Assembly: GCA_001777055.1 (NCBI GenBank)
Contig: MFCX01000015.1
Location: forward strand, 1 to 29,947
Direction: 5' to 3'
Length of the DNA: 29,947 nt
From: Candidatus Daviesbacteria bacterium RIFCSPHIGHO2_02_FULL_39_12
GTDB taxonomy: Bacteria; Patescibacteriota; Microgenomatia; Daviesbacterales; UBA10151
This document shows positions 1 to 7,092 of this stretch, one piece after another. A program made the position numbers and the translations under genes. Each line of letters starts with the position of its first letter. Position 1 is the first letter of the stretch. The notes under the pieces are model-generated. The model saw only the letters and a program-made list of their open reading frames with translations. It was not told where the DNA came from and did not search any database.

Positions 1-306
1 GGCAGTTAAGAAGTTTTTCATGTAATTCTATGAGACTACACTTTTACCCTGCTTGTCAAATTTTAAGTTGTAAACTCATTGACGAGTGGTATATTGCACC
101 CTGAATTGGATCTCGCGGATTAACATGGCTTTGCTTGCTGGTAATCCTTTCCCAGATGCAACCGATACTTTCTTCGATCGGTTCGCTGAGTCAATGACAC
201 TCGGACTCAACTGGCCTATCACCATTAATCGGCCATTCAAAAGATTAAACAAACCAGATGTCATTCAACGGGGTGCTCATCTACCTCTTAATCTAATCTC
301 TTTTTA
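1..306. other. Unassigned stretch with overlapping short reading frames
   Basis: No gene is recognised here. Two short overlapping open frames exist, 86-307 on the plus strand and 264-76 on the minus strand (62 codons, with segments such as GLFNLLNGRLMVIGQLSPS). The base composition is less AT-rich than in the neighbouring housekeeping genes, and the stretch directly abuts an IS200-type element. It could be the remnant of another mobile element or a conserved non-coding stretch; I cannot name a family for either frame. Confidence 0.25.
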
Positions 307-319
307 GGGGTCAGTTCCC

Positions 320-333
320 CGCAGCTTGCTGCG
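320..333 (+). repeat. Left-end hairpin of the IS200-type element
   Basis: CGCAG-CTTG-CTGCG forms a 5-bp stem with a 4-nt loop. It shares the CAGCTTGCTG core of the right-end hairpin but lacks the outer CGGGGTA arm and the bulged T. The preceding GGGG...CCCC (307-320) offers an alternative pairing. It lies 24 nt before the transposase start. Confidence 0.65.
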
Positions 334-357
334 ATTTATATCTGATACAATCTTCCT

Positions 358-807
358 GTGAGCTTGTATATCCACAAAAGCCATAATATATCCGTACTCC
401 TGTATCATCTGGTATGTCCGGCTAAATATCGGGAGGTAGTTTTCAGCCCGGAAGTGGATGATGTTTTGAAACAGATTTGTCTGGAGATATCCAAAAGATA
501 CAGTTTGTATTTTCTGGAGGTTGGAACAGACCAGGATCATGTTCACTTCCTGATTCAGTCAGTGCCCATGTACTCACCAACCAAGATTGCCAGAATAGTT
601 AAATCAATTACAGCCAGGGAAGTTTTCAAAAGGGCTCCACAAGTCAAAGAGAAACTTTGGGGCGGGGAATTCTGGACTGATGGATATTTCATCTCCAGTG
701 TTGGTAAACAAAATTCTGAAACAGCTGTGGCAAGGTATGTTAAAAACCAAGGCAAAGGTTACCAATATATCCAAATTCACAAAAGTCAGCTCAGATTAGA
801 CATCTGA
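358..807 (+). CDS. tnpA: IS200-family Y1 HUH transposase TnpA
   Basis: A 149-residue single-strand DNA transposase of the usual IS200/IS605 TnpA length. It nicks and rejoins the hairpin-marked ends through a 5'-phosphotyrosine. The HUH metal motif is HVHFLI (His61, His63), and the likely nucleophile is Tyr127 in VARYVKNQG near the C-terminus, the position typical of IS608-like TnpA. The start codon is GTG, with no evident ribosome binding site; the TGA stop is followed directly by the right-end hairpin. All expected catalytic parts are present, so it may be active. No TnpB or other passenger gene accompanies it. Confidence 0.92.
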   Translation: MSLYIHKSHNISVLLYHLVCPAKYREVVFSPEVDDVLKQICLEISKRYSLYFLEVGTDQDHVHFLIQSVPMYSPTKIARIVKSITAREVFKRAPQVKEKLWGGEFWTDGYFISSVGKQNSETAVARYVKNQGKGYQYIQIHKSQLRLDI

Positions 808-832
808 TACCCCGTCAGCTTGCTGCGGGGTA
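808..832 (+). repeat. Right-end hairpin of the IS200-type element with bulged T
   Basis: TACCCCG, an unpaired T (815), CAG, loop CTTG, then CTG and CGGGGTA give a 10-bp stem interrupted by one extrahelical T. A bulged T in the stem is a recognition feature of TnpA-bound imperfect palindromes. The hairpin begins on the base after the tnpA stop codon and could also act as a weak terminator. Confidence 0.75.
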
Positions 833-949
833 GTTCATCCTTTTCTTGTATTCGTCCTGTAGATAATATTCATTGTGGAGATTGTAACAAGTGCGCTGAG
901 CGGCAAAGCGGCTTTCGCGACGCCGGTGTCCCCGATCTTACTTCCTATT

Positions 950-977
950 TTGCAAAAATATATTAAACTGCTATACT
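950..977 (+). promoter_or_regulatory. Promoter of hom
   Basis: TTGCAA (950-955), a 16-nt spacer, then TATACT (972-977) preceded by TG, an extended -10. Transcription would start about 25 nt before the hom ATG. No Shine-Dalgarno sequence is visible in that leader. The rest of 841-949 has no gene; it includes a GC-rich patch at about 890-935. Confidence 0.6.
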
Positions 978-1008
978 TATAGCTAATAAACCTGCTACCT
1001 ATATAAAA

Positions 1009-2319
1009 ATGACAGAGCTGGATAAAATCAATATCGGACTTTTAGGGGCAGGGGTAGTTGGTGGGAGTGTCCTTGATTATTATTACCACTCAAGAGATAG
1101 AATAGCGCAAATAACTGGCATTCCAATAGAAATAAGCCATGTTTTAATCAAGGACTCTCAAAAAGCAAGAAATGTTTCTATCCCAGACGGCGTCTTAACT
1201 ACTACCCTAGATGACATTACACTTAATCCTAATATTAATGTTGTCGTTAGCTTATTAGGTAATGAAGATTTTGAAAGATATGCAGTCAGCAGATCACTAA
1301 GTCAAGGAAAGTTTGTTGTTACCGCTAATAAAATGATTATATCTAAATACGGCCCAGAATTATTTGATATAGCCAAAGAACATGGAGTTAGCCTTATGTT
1401 TGAAGCGGCTGTCGGTGGCGGAATTCAGATTATAGATAATTTGATCAACCGTTATACCCCAAACAGAATACAATCGGTTTTAGGAATATTAAATGGCACC
1501 ACTAATTTTATTCTAACTAAAATGGCAAAAGAAAGAATGGCTTTTGAAGACGCCTTAGCATTTGCCCAGGAAGCCGGATTAGCAGAGCCAGATACTACCA
1601 ATGATATAGAAGGATATAACGCTGCTTATAAATTAGCCATTCTAGCATCCTTAGCTTTCAGAAAGGGTTGGGTAGACCCCTCTCAAATTCACTGCGAAGG
1701 CATTACTCAAATTCACTCAAGAGATTTTAAAAATGCCGAAGACATGGGGTATGTTATTAAACTGATCGCCACAGCAAATGATACCCAAAGAGGCATTGAG
1801 GCTTGGGTTGCTCCAGTTTTACTTCCTCACAACCATTTGCTAACCAATATTGACGGGCAGTTAAATGGAATTTTACTACGAGGAGACCCTATTGGAGATA
1901 CCCAGCTGGCTGGAGCAGGAGCTGGAGGAGAAACTACTGCTGCATCTGTTTGGTCGGATATCTTTAAAGCTACTCACCATTTAAGAAGAAATACTCTGCC
2001 TGAGGACAACTTCTTTCAAGGGCAGGCTAATGTAGTTTCATTTGACGAATGTGCCCATAGTAATTATGTACGCTTAACTATAAGAGATGGTTTACGCATT
2101 GTCCAGGATATAGGAAGAATCTGCAGTGATAACTTAGTCAGTATTAATCAGATTCTTCAGCTTAAAGATAGAAAATGGGTTGAAGATGGAATAGATTTGG
2201 CCGAGATGGCCATAGATATGGATCCGTCTGGAGAAGGTAATATCACTCAAGCAATTGCCGATATTGCGAGAGCCCCTTACTGTGTAGAGATTGGATCAAG
2301 ATTCAGGGTGCTTTCATAA
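1009..2319 (+). CDS. hom: Homoserine dehydrogenase
   Basis: Reduces aspartate semialdehyde to homoserine with NAD(P)H, the branch step to threonine and methionine. The N-terminal Rossmann motif is GLLGAGVVGG (residues 10-19). TANKMI and EAAVGGGIQII follow, then the family signature GILNGTTNFIL and the active-site stretch AEPDTTNDIEGYNAAYKLAI, which carries the conserved acidic and Lys residues. The last 80 or so residues (YVRLTIRDG onward) fit the C-terminal ACT-type regulatory domain, and 436 residues is normal for the long, feedback-sensitive form. It has its own promoter and no clear ribosome binding site. The deacetylase gene starts 2 nt after its stop, so the two are probably cotranscribed. 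No aspartokinase or threonine genes are in view. Confidence 0.95.
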   Translation: MTELDKINIGLLGAGVVGGSVLDYYYHSRDRIAQITGIPIEISHVLIKDSQKARNVSIPDGVLTTTLDDITLNPNINVVVSLLGNEDFERYAVSRSLSQGKFVVTANKMIISKYGPELFDIAKEHGVSLMFEAAVGGGIQIIDNLINRYTPNRIQSVLGILNGTTNFILTKMAKERMAFEDALAFAQEAGLAEPDTTNDIEGYNAAYKLAILASLAFRKGWVDPSQIHCEGITQIHSRDFKNAEDMGYVIKLIATANDTQRGIEAWVAPVLLPHNHLLTNIDGQLNGILLRGDPIGDTQLAGAGAGGETTAASVWSDIFKATHHLRRNTLPEDNFFQGQANVVSFDECAHSNYVRLTIRDGLRIVQDIGRICSDNLVSINQILQLKDRKWVEDGIDLAEMAIDMDPSGEGNITQAIADIARAPYCVEIGSRFRVLS

Positions 2320-2321
2320 TT

Positions 2322-3341
2322 ATGAAAGAATTTCTATCTAAAAACACTGACCATAATCCTCCTTTTGAGTTTTTCTATGGAAAAAGAGAGCGACATCAGG
2401 AGCAAAGAAGCAGGGCAACAGAGATGGAAAAAGCTTTACTTAACAGCCCAAATTCTGAGGTAATTTATCCTGAAGAGTTCACCCCGCTCCCAATTCACAT
2501 ACTCAAAGTAGTACATTCATCTGATTATGTAGATTTCCTGACTAGTACCAAGGAGGGGAAAGGAAGGAAGTATCGCTACCCATCTGTATTCCCACCCAGA
2601 AGAAGTTCTCAGACTAGACAACCTAACGGTCTGCTTGGATATTACTCTTGCGATATGTATACTCCAGTTAATAGTAAGATCGCATCAGCAGCATTAACAG
2701 CTGCAACAGGAGCTTATAACGCTGCCCAAGCCGTATTGCGTGGTGAAAAAACTACTTATGCTGTAGGGAGACCCCCCGGACATCATGCAGGATATGATTA
2801 TATGGGCGGATATTGTTATATAAATAATTCTGCGGTGGCTGCATACACACTTAGTGAGCAAGGAAGGGTTGCAGTTGTGGACGTTGATTTTCATCATGGT
2901 AATGGCACCGAAGATATATTCAAAACACTGCAAGCGGAACAGGAAGAACCAAAAGTTATAACTATTTCAATTCATGCGGATCCCAATAGAATGTTTCCAT
3001 ATTTTTCAGGCCATTCTACAACGCCAGATACTCCATTTTGGCAAGGAATAAATTATGCCTTAGGTCCAGACATTACAAATCAAGAATATGATCGTGTGCT
3101 GAATAAAGTTCTAAGACAGGTTGACGATTTACGTGTTGATTATCTTGTAGTACCCATTGGTTACGACACTCATGAAGCAGACCCAATAGGTGATTTTAAG
3201 CTTACTACTCCTTATTATGAACAAATATCTAGAAGGATTATGGAGTTAGGTTTACCAACAGTATTTATCCAAGAAGGTGGTTATAATACGGAACTGTTAG
3301 CAAATAATATTAAATCATTTATCCGTGGAATAGAAGATTAA
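2322..3341 (+). CDS. Acetylpolyamine amidohydrolase-like deacetylase (HDAC superfamily)
   Basis: A zinc-dependent amide hydrolase of the arginase/deacetylase fold, most like bacterial acetylpolyamine amidohydrolases, which remove acetyl groups from acetylated putrescine, spermidine or related amines. Motifs in order: FPPRRSS, RPPGHHAG (His154/His155), GGYCYINN, VDVDFHHGNGTEDIF (zinc ligands Asp189 and His191), SIHADP, FPYFSGH, GYDTHEADP (Asp282), DFKLT and EGGYN (catalytic Tyr321). The FPxRR and FKLT segments and the 339-residue length fit polyamine deacetylases better than AcuC. All metal and catalytic residues are present. It follows hom by 2 nt and is cytoplasmic (no signal peptide). The physiological substrate is inferred from family resemblance only. 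Confidence 0.85.
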   Translation: MKEFLSKNTDHNPPFEFFYGKRERHQEQRSRATEMEKALLNSPNSEVIYPEEFTPLPIHILKVVHSSDYVDFLTSTKEGKGRKYRYPSVFPPRRSSQTRQPNGLLGYYSCDMYTPVNSKIASAALTAATGAYNAAQAVLRGEKTTYAVGRPPGHHAGYDYMGGYCYINNSAVAAYTLSEQGRVAVVDVDFHHGNGTEDIFKTLQAEQEEPKVITISIHADPNRMFPYFSGHSTTPDTPFWQGINYALGPDITNQEYDRVLNKVLRQVDDLRVDYLVVPIGYDTHEADPIGDFKLTTPYYEQISRRIMELGLPTVFIQEGGYNTELLANNIKSFIRGIED

Positions 3342-3348
3342 AAAAGTA

Positions 3349-3786
3349 TTATTCTGATTTAGTCCCACCCCATTCTAGCCAAAAAAGATAGCTTTCAGAG
3401 TTTCTGGGAGTCACATCCAACCATCTTTTGAAGTACTCTTCAGCATGAAACTCAACTATTCGTTTCTCGGGATCCTTTTGAGATTCATCTTTAAAAAAGA
3501 ATACACGAACTTCACGCCCGCTTATAGCCCGTGCAGTTTTTATATCATAGTCAGCATCCGATTCCAAAATTAGTACTCTTTGATAAACGCTTTCTCTAAC
3601 TATATAAGTCTCCCCTTTGATTATATCGTTCCCAGTATAAAGAATAGGATAAAATCTTCCTTTCTCCAAATACATTTCACCATGCACAGCATCTTGATCT
3701 AAAAATACTTCGTTTGCAATGAGATGGTGCCACTTTCCACCCTTTTTCAATGTTCCATAAACAAATAGAGGTACTTCAATATTCAC
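3349..3786 (-). CDS. Gamma-glutamylcyclotransferase-like (GGCT/AIG2) protein
   Basis: A 145-residue protein with the GGCT-fold signature VYGTLKKGG (residues 9-17), which forms the substrate-binding loop. Glu in the ILESDADYD segment is the likely catalytic acid. Family members convert gamma-glutamyl amino acids or amines to 5-oxoproline plus the free amine; the substrate here is unknown. The GTG start overlaps the dapF-like TGA stop (GTGA), indicating translational coupling, so it is the last gene of the attenuator-controlled unit. It ends tail-to-tail with the deacetylase gene, leaving only 7 nt between stops. A gamma-glutamyl isopeptide substrate would suit a wall-precursor context, but that is speculation. 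Confidence 0.8.
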   Translation of the reverse strand: MNIEVPLFVYGTLKKGGKWHHLIANEVFLDQDAVHGEMYLEKGRFYPILYTGNDIIKGETYIVRESVYQRVLILESDADYDIKTARAISGREVRVFFFKDESQKDPEKRIVEFHAEEYFKRWLDVTPRNSESYLFWLEWGGTKSE

Positions 3787-4754
3787 TTAACTTCCTCTGC
3801 CGGGCCTTTCAATAATAACTCTTGACCTGAACGAGATTTAGAAATTATCAAATCTCCTCCTGTACAATGGACCAAAACTGATCTTGCCCGAGGATATCTC
3901 TCCAACATAAAACCACCCGCCACCGTTGACCCGGTACCACAAGCTGGAGTAACACTATGGTAGGCATCATTACCTAAATTTCTTTCATGGGTACAATTCA
4001 TAATTTCAACAGATTCTCCATTTTCTTTACCAATAAATATGAAGTTGGCATTTATTTCCTTAGGGAAGCATGTTAAATTTTTAGTTATGATTGGACCTGT
4101 TTCTACTGCCAACTTCCTAAGTTGCTCTATATCACCTTGATTGCCTGGAACTTCCAATACCACATGAGGTTCTCCGTCTATACTTTTTCCTTCCCTATTA
4201 CCATTTAAACCAATACTCCAAGTAGTACTATTGGTAAACCGAGATAAGTCTTTTAAAATACTTTCCGGAATCGGAGAGTCTAAAAAATTGCCATCCTTAT
4301 TTGATAACACTAGAGTTGTATTAACATATTTGGATAAATCCTCAGCATGGTAGGTAAACTCTCCCATATGAACAGTGTATAAACTTCCATCAATTTCAAC
4401 AGTCCTTAAACCACTCAATGTCATAATTCTGGCTTCAACTGTATCCGGGAACTGTTTTTGGATGAAAGCTGCAACTGCCCTTACACCATTACCACACATA
4501 GTAGAAATTCCACCAGCCAAACCATTATTACTTCCACCCTTTGGCTCAAAAACATACATCTCATAGTGATAACCTTGCTGATAAAATCTCCGTGGGTTAC
4601 CTTTCAAAACTAAAACACTGTCAACATTATTTTTTTTACCTAAGCGAGTGAAGGTATTTCTTAAATTTCGATTATTTTGCCAATCAAGATTTTCTTTTAG
4701 CTCAAATATCAAGAACTTATTTTGACATGCTTGATATAAACTATAGTCCAACAC
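3783..4754 (-). CDS. dapF: Diaminopimelate epimerase-like racemase (DapF family, variant)
   Basis: A 323-residue PLP-independent racemase/epimerase with both catalytic cysteines: Cys87 in TMCGNGVRA and Cys272 in PACGTGSTVAG. NANF (236-239) and the ER pair in THERN (257-258) are also kept. Several DapF substrate residues differ: the N-terminal GNDF is QNKF, GNPH is GEPH (194-197), and an insertion separates ER from the second Cys. DapF enzymes convert LL- to meso-diaminopimelate; the changes leave room for another substrate such as lysine. It is longer than typical DapF (about 275). The GTG start overlaps the upstream gene by 14 nt and the stop overlaps the GGCT start, so all three are cotranscribed under the Lys-codon attenuator. 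Confidence 0.82.
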   Translation of the reverse strand: MLDYSLYQACQNKFLIFELKENLDWQNNRNLRNTFTRLGKKNNVDSVLVLKGNPRRFYQQGYHYEMYVFEPKGGSNNGLAGGISTMCGNGVRAVAAFIQKQFPDTVEARIMTLSGLRTVEIDGSLYTVHMGEFTYHAEDLSKYVNTTLVLSNKDGNFLDSPIPESILKDLSRFTNSTTWSIGLNGNREGKSIDGEPHVVLEVPGNQGDIEQLRKLAVETGPIITKNLTCFPKEINANFIFIGKENGESVEIMNCTHERNLGNDAYHSVTPACGTGSTVAGGFMLERYPRARSVLVHCTGGDLIISKSRSGQELLLKGPAEEVK

Positions 4755-5400
4755 GATTTGTCCTCCCTTCTGGTGAAGTTACATAAACTTTATTGATTGT
4801 TCCATTTTTAAAAAAGACATTTAAAAGTGTGAATGGCAATAAACCACCTTTAGCTGTTTGTAATATAATCCTCATTTCTTCTTGTTCGTGACTAAATTCA
4901 ATAGGATGAATGATAATGTTATAATCAACCATTTTTGTTTCTTGAAAAACTACATCTAGAAGGGCACAGGCATATTTTCCGGAAGGAGTAGTTAGAGGAA
5001 TATGTCTACCATCATGCCTTACTAATCCGTTATGTGATATTTCAGCCATCAACTCTTCTGCTCTAGGAATAAGAGATGATTCCCATTCAACTCGGTCGAT
5101 TGGTGGCCCGATTCTGGAAAGATATTCTGATACACCATTCACTGTCTCAACTGAATAATCATCTAATAAAACAGCATGTTCAACTCTGCATGATCTTTGT
5201 AATAAAAACTCTCTGCCTGTAGAAAGAAGGTGGTTATAACCTAAGGAATGCTCATCAGCCCAAGGTCTATCAAGATAAATAGGAGTACCCTCTATTGCCA
5301 CACTTGCTCCATCAGGCACAATTTGGAGAATATCTGACATCCTTCTAGTGAGATGGGCTATTTGTCCTTGTAATATCTTTGTCTCTGCTTCTTTATTCAT
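4741..5400 (-). CDS. Unknown 219-residue protein, first gene of the attenuated dapF-like unit
   Basis: I do not recognise this family. It is a soluble-looking protein with no signal peptide or membrane segment. The N-terminus (residues 1-30) is a charged, probably helical stretch; the middle holds RVEHAVLLDDYSVE and SLIPRAEELMAEIS, and the C-terminal third is beta-rich (MRIILQTAKGGLLPFTLLNVF, ending EGRTNRVGL). The ATG lies 34 nt after the attenuator U-tract, without a clear Shine-Dalgarno. Its TAG stop lies inside the dapF-like gene, with 14 nt of overlap. This strict coupling, and placement just behind a lysine-type leader, suggest a job linked to the DapF-like enzyme, perhaps in lysine or wall amino acid metabolism. 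The function is inference from position only. Confidence 0.8.
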   Translation of the reverse strand: MNKEAETKILQGQIAHLTRRMSDILQIVPDGASVAIEGTPIYLDRPWADEHSLGYNHLLSTGREFLLQRSCRVEHAVLLDDYSVETVNGVSEYLSRIGPPIDRVEWESSLIPRAEELMAEISHNGLVRHDGRHIPLTTPSGKYACALLDVVFQETKMVDYNIIIHPIEFSHEQEEMRIILQTAKGGLLPFTLLNVFFKNGTINKVYVTSPEGRTNRVGL

Positions 5401-5434
5401 AAAGTTTGTCTTTCTCTTTTTGCAATTTTGCTAT

Positions 5435-5458
5435 AAAAAAACCCCTCTTGTGAGGGGT
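5435..5458 (-). terminator. Intrinsic terminator acting as attenuator
   Basis: On the minus strand ACCCCTC (5458-5452), loop ACAA and GAGGGGT (5447-5441) form a perfect 7-bp GC-rich stem followed by seven Ts (5441-5435). It stands only 34 nt before the ATG of the 219-aa gene. An exact copy of its 3' arm, GAGGGGT, occurs at 5507-5501 inside the leader peptide gene and can pair with ACCCCTC instead, forming an antiterminator. It could equally serve as the plain terminator of lysS, but the strong promoter lies between the two. Confidence 0.85.
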
Positions 5459-5487
5459 ATTCCTTATGGCGGTTTTAAGATTTTAAA

Positions 5488-5565
5488 CTACGCCAATAGA
5501 ACCCCTCCATTGATAGGTTTCTTTGCTTTTTTACTACCAGTGACTAGACAAAGGGTGTTATTCAT
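5488..5565 (-). CDS. Leader peptide with clustered lysine codons
   Basis: A 25-codon frame, ATG (5565-5563) to TAG (5490-5488), starting MNNTLCLVTG, continuing SKKAKKP and ending NGGVLLA. Four of five consecutive codons are Lys (AAA AAA GCA AAG AAA, 5532-5518). It begins about 6 nt after the predicted transcription start, so translation would be nearly leaderless. The frame contains the GAGGGGT antiterminator arm (5507-5501), and its stop sits in a small hairpin (GGCG 5494-5491 with CGCC 5471-5468). A ribosome stalled at the Lys codons would leave GAGGGGT free to pair with ACCCCTC and prevent termination; one reaching the stop would mask it. This is the layout of classical amino acid attenuators. 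The function is inferred. Confidence 0.65.
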   Translation of the reverse strand: MNNTLCLVTGSKKAKKPINGGVLLA

Positions 5566-5577
5566 AATTGTAATCAG

Positions 5578-5606
5578 ATTATTACAGAATTTTATTCTTT
5601 TGTCAA
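5578..5606 (-). promoter_or_regulatory. Strong promoter of the leader peptide and dapF-like unit
   Basis: Minus-strand TTGACA (5606-5601), a 17-nt spacer, then AATAAT (5583-5578) with TG one base upstream. The -35 is a perfect consensus and begins 6 nt after the lysS stop codon. Transcription would start near 5571, about 6 nt before the leader peptide ATG. It lets the downstream unit be controlled separately from lysS. Confidence 0.8.
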
Positions 5607-5612
5607 TCATTA

Positions 5613-7067
5613 TCATTTAGGCCTTAAAGTTGGGAAATAGAGTACTTGACGAATATGGTTAGTATTTGTGATCAACATTGTCCAACGATCGATTGAGATA
5701 CCAATACCTGCCTGTTGAGGCATACCGTACTCTTGCGCCAAAATAAAATCTTCATCAAACGGCATCGCTTCCTGATCGCCTGCATCTTTTTTTGCCTTTT
5801 CCGCTTCAAATCTTTTCCTTTGGTCTCTTGGATCATTTAATTCGGTATAACAATTCATAGTTTCCATTCCGCCTGCAAAAAGTTCGAATCTTTCCGTAAG
5901 GTTTGGATCATTCCTGTGTCTTTTAGTTAAAGCACTTGTATCTGTCGGGTAATCCATAACAAATGTCGGTTGAATCAACTCCTTCTCCCATAAAGCTTCA
6001 AAAAGTTTAAGCATCATATCTCCCCTGGTTTGCGCATCTTCTACTCCATAATTATGGGTTAAGCTTGTTAACTCAGTATCCGAGATCGTAGTGGGTTCAA
6101 TGCCTAATTTTTGACGAAGACCATCATAAATGGTAAGTCTTCTCCAGGGTCTTGAATAATCCACTACTTGATCTCCGAAAGGAAGCTTGGTTGTGCCTGT
6201 GTTTTTTTTAACTAGTCCCACCATTAAATCTTCCGCCATATCCATCATATTGTAGTAGTCCCAAAAAGGCTTATATAATTCTACTTGAGTAAACTCCGGG
6301 TTGTGAGTGCGATCCATTCCTTCATTACGAAAATCTCGCGAAAATTCAAACACTCCCTCATAGTAACCTCCTACTGTATATCTTTTTAGATAAAGCTCGT
6401 TGGCTATACGAAGATAAAAATCTGTATCCAGTGCTCTATGATGGGTTGTAAATGGTCTCGCCTCGGCTCCACCATAGGTTGAGTCTAAAATAGGAGTTTC
6501 CACCTCAAGGCAACCAAGTTTATTAATAAAATATTCCCTCATTGACTGTACGATTTGAGAGCGAATCCTAAATCGTTGTCTTGCTTCGACGTCAACGAGC
6601 GTGTGTAAATACCTCTGACGTTGTTGAGTTTCAGCACTAGTAACTTCGATCGGCGGAAATCTTAATGCTTTGGTAAGCATCCCTACATCATCTGCCCATA
6701 CTGAAATTTCACCAGTTTTGGTTTTCTCTAGTATACCCCTAACCCCGATAAAATCACCCTCTTCGAAATTATCTCTTATCAACTCATAACGATCTTGCAA
6801 TTGATCCTTTGATAAAACTGCTTGAATGCTCCCAGAACCATCTTCAATATGAGCAAACGATATACCACCATGAACTCTTTTAGGAAGCATCCTGCCTGCA
6901 ATACTGACAGAACTACCCCTTAATATTTCATAGCCTGCTATTAATTGAGCAGTTAAATGGGTAATGTGAGGCGGTTCTGCAGGGTAAGGATTAATTCCTG
7001 CTTGTTCCAAAGCCTCTGCTTGAGCAAGCCTATGTAAGTAATCTGTAGTCTCTGTTTCTCTTCTCAT
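5613..7067 (-). CDS. lysS: Lysyl-tRNA synthetase (class II)
   Basis: Charges tRNA-Lys. The N-terminal OB-fold anticodon-binding domain covers roughly residues 50-150 (SIAGRMLPKRVHGGISFAHI). The catalytic domain follows, with motif 1 near VETPILD, the GGAEARPF loop, motif 2 FRNEGMDRTHNPEFT and motif 3 GIGISIDRWTML, ending LRPK as usual for LysRS. The length of 484 residues is standard. I chose the ATG at 7067, preceded by the purine-rich GGAAAGAG; a TTG five codons upstream (7082) is also in frame. It follows the unknown gene at 7093 closely and probably shares its transcript. Motif 3 has Trp-Thr in place of the common Leu-Val, a mild deviation. Confidence 0.95.
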   Translation of the reverse strand: MRRETETTDYLHRLAQAEALEQAGINPYPAEPPHITHLTAQLIAGYEILRGSSVSIAGRMLPKRVHGGISFAHIEDGSGSIQAVLSKDQLQDRYELIRDNFEEGDFIGVRGILEKTKTGEISVWADDVGMLTKALRFPPIEVTSAETQQRQRYLHTLVDVEARQRFRIRSQIVQSMREYFINKLGCLEVETPILDSTYGGAEARPFTTHHRALDTDFYLRIANELYLKRYTVGGYYEGVFEFSRDFRNEGMDRTHNPEFTQVELYKPFWDYYNMMDMAEDLMVGLVKKNTGTTKLPFGDQVVDYSRPWRRLTIYDGLRQKLGIEPTTISDTELTSLTHNYGVEDAQTRGDMMLKLFEALWEKELIQPTFVMDYPTDTSALTKRHRNDPNLTERFELFAGGMETMNCYTELNDPRDQRKRFEAEKAKKDAGDQEAMPFDEDFILAQEYGMPQQAGIGISIDRWTMLITNTNHIRQVLYFPTLRPK

Positions 7068-7092
7068 ATTCTCTTTCCGCAATTTCTAGTAA

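Larger units (their letters stand above)
307..840 (+). mobile_element. IS200-type insertion sequence (single tnpA)
   Basis: A minimal single-strand transposing element: one Y1 HUH transposase gene with a hairpin just outside each end and no tnpB. The left hairpin is at 320-333 and the right at 808-832; both carry the same CAGCTTGCTG core. The right stem has one unpaired T in its 5' arm, as in the recognition hairpins of IS608-type elements. The exact cleavage points are not visible, so the outer limits are approximate. Confidence 0.75.

Noticed and set aside
890..935. GC-rich patch after the IS200 element as a tRNA or RNA gene
   Set aside because: It contains short complementary runs, but no cloverleaf or long stem could be built; left as unexplained flank.
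5435..5606. L-box riboswitch or T-box as explanation of the lysS downstream leader
   Set aside because: No T-box AGGGTGGNACCGCG element and none of the conserved lysine riboswitch core was seen; the Lys-rich leader frame with competing stems explains the layout better.
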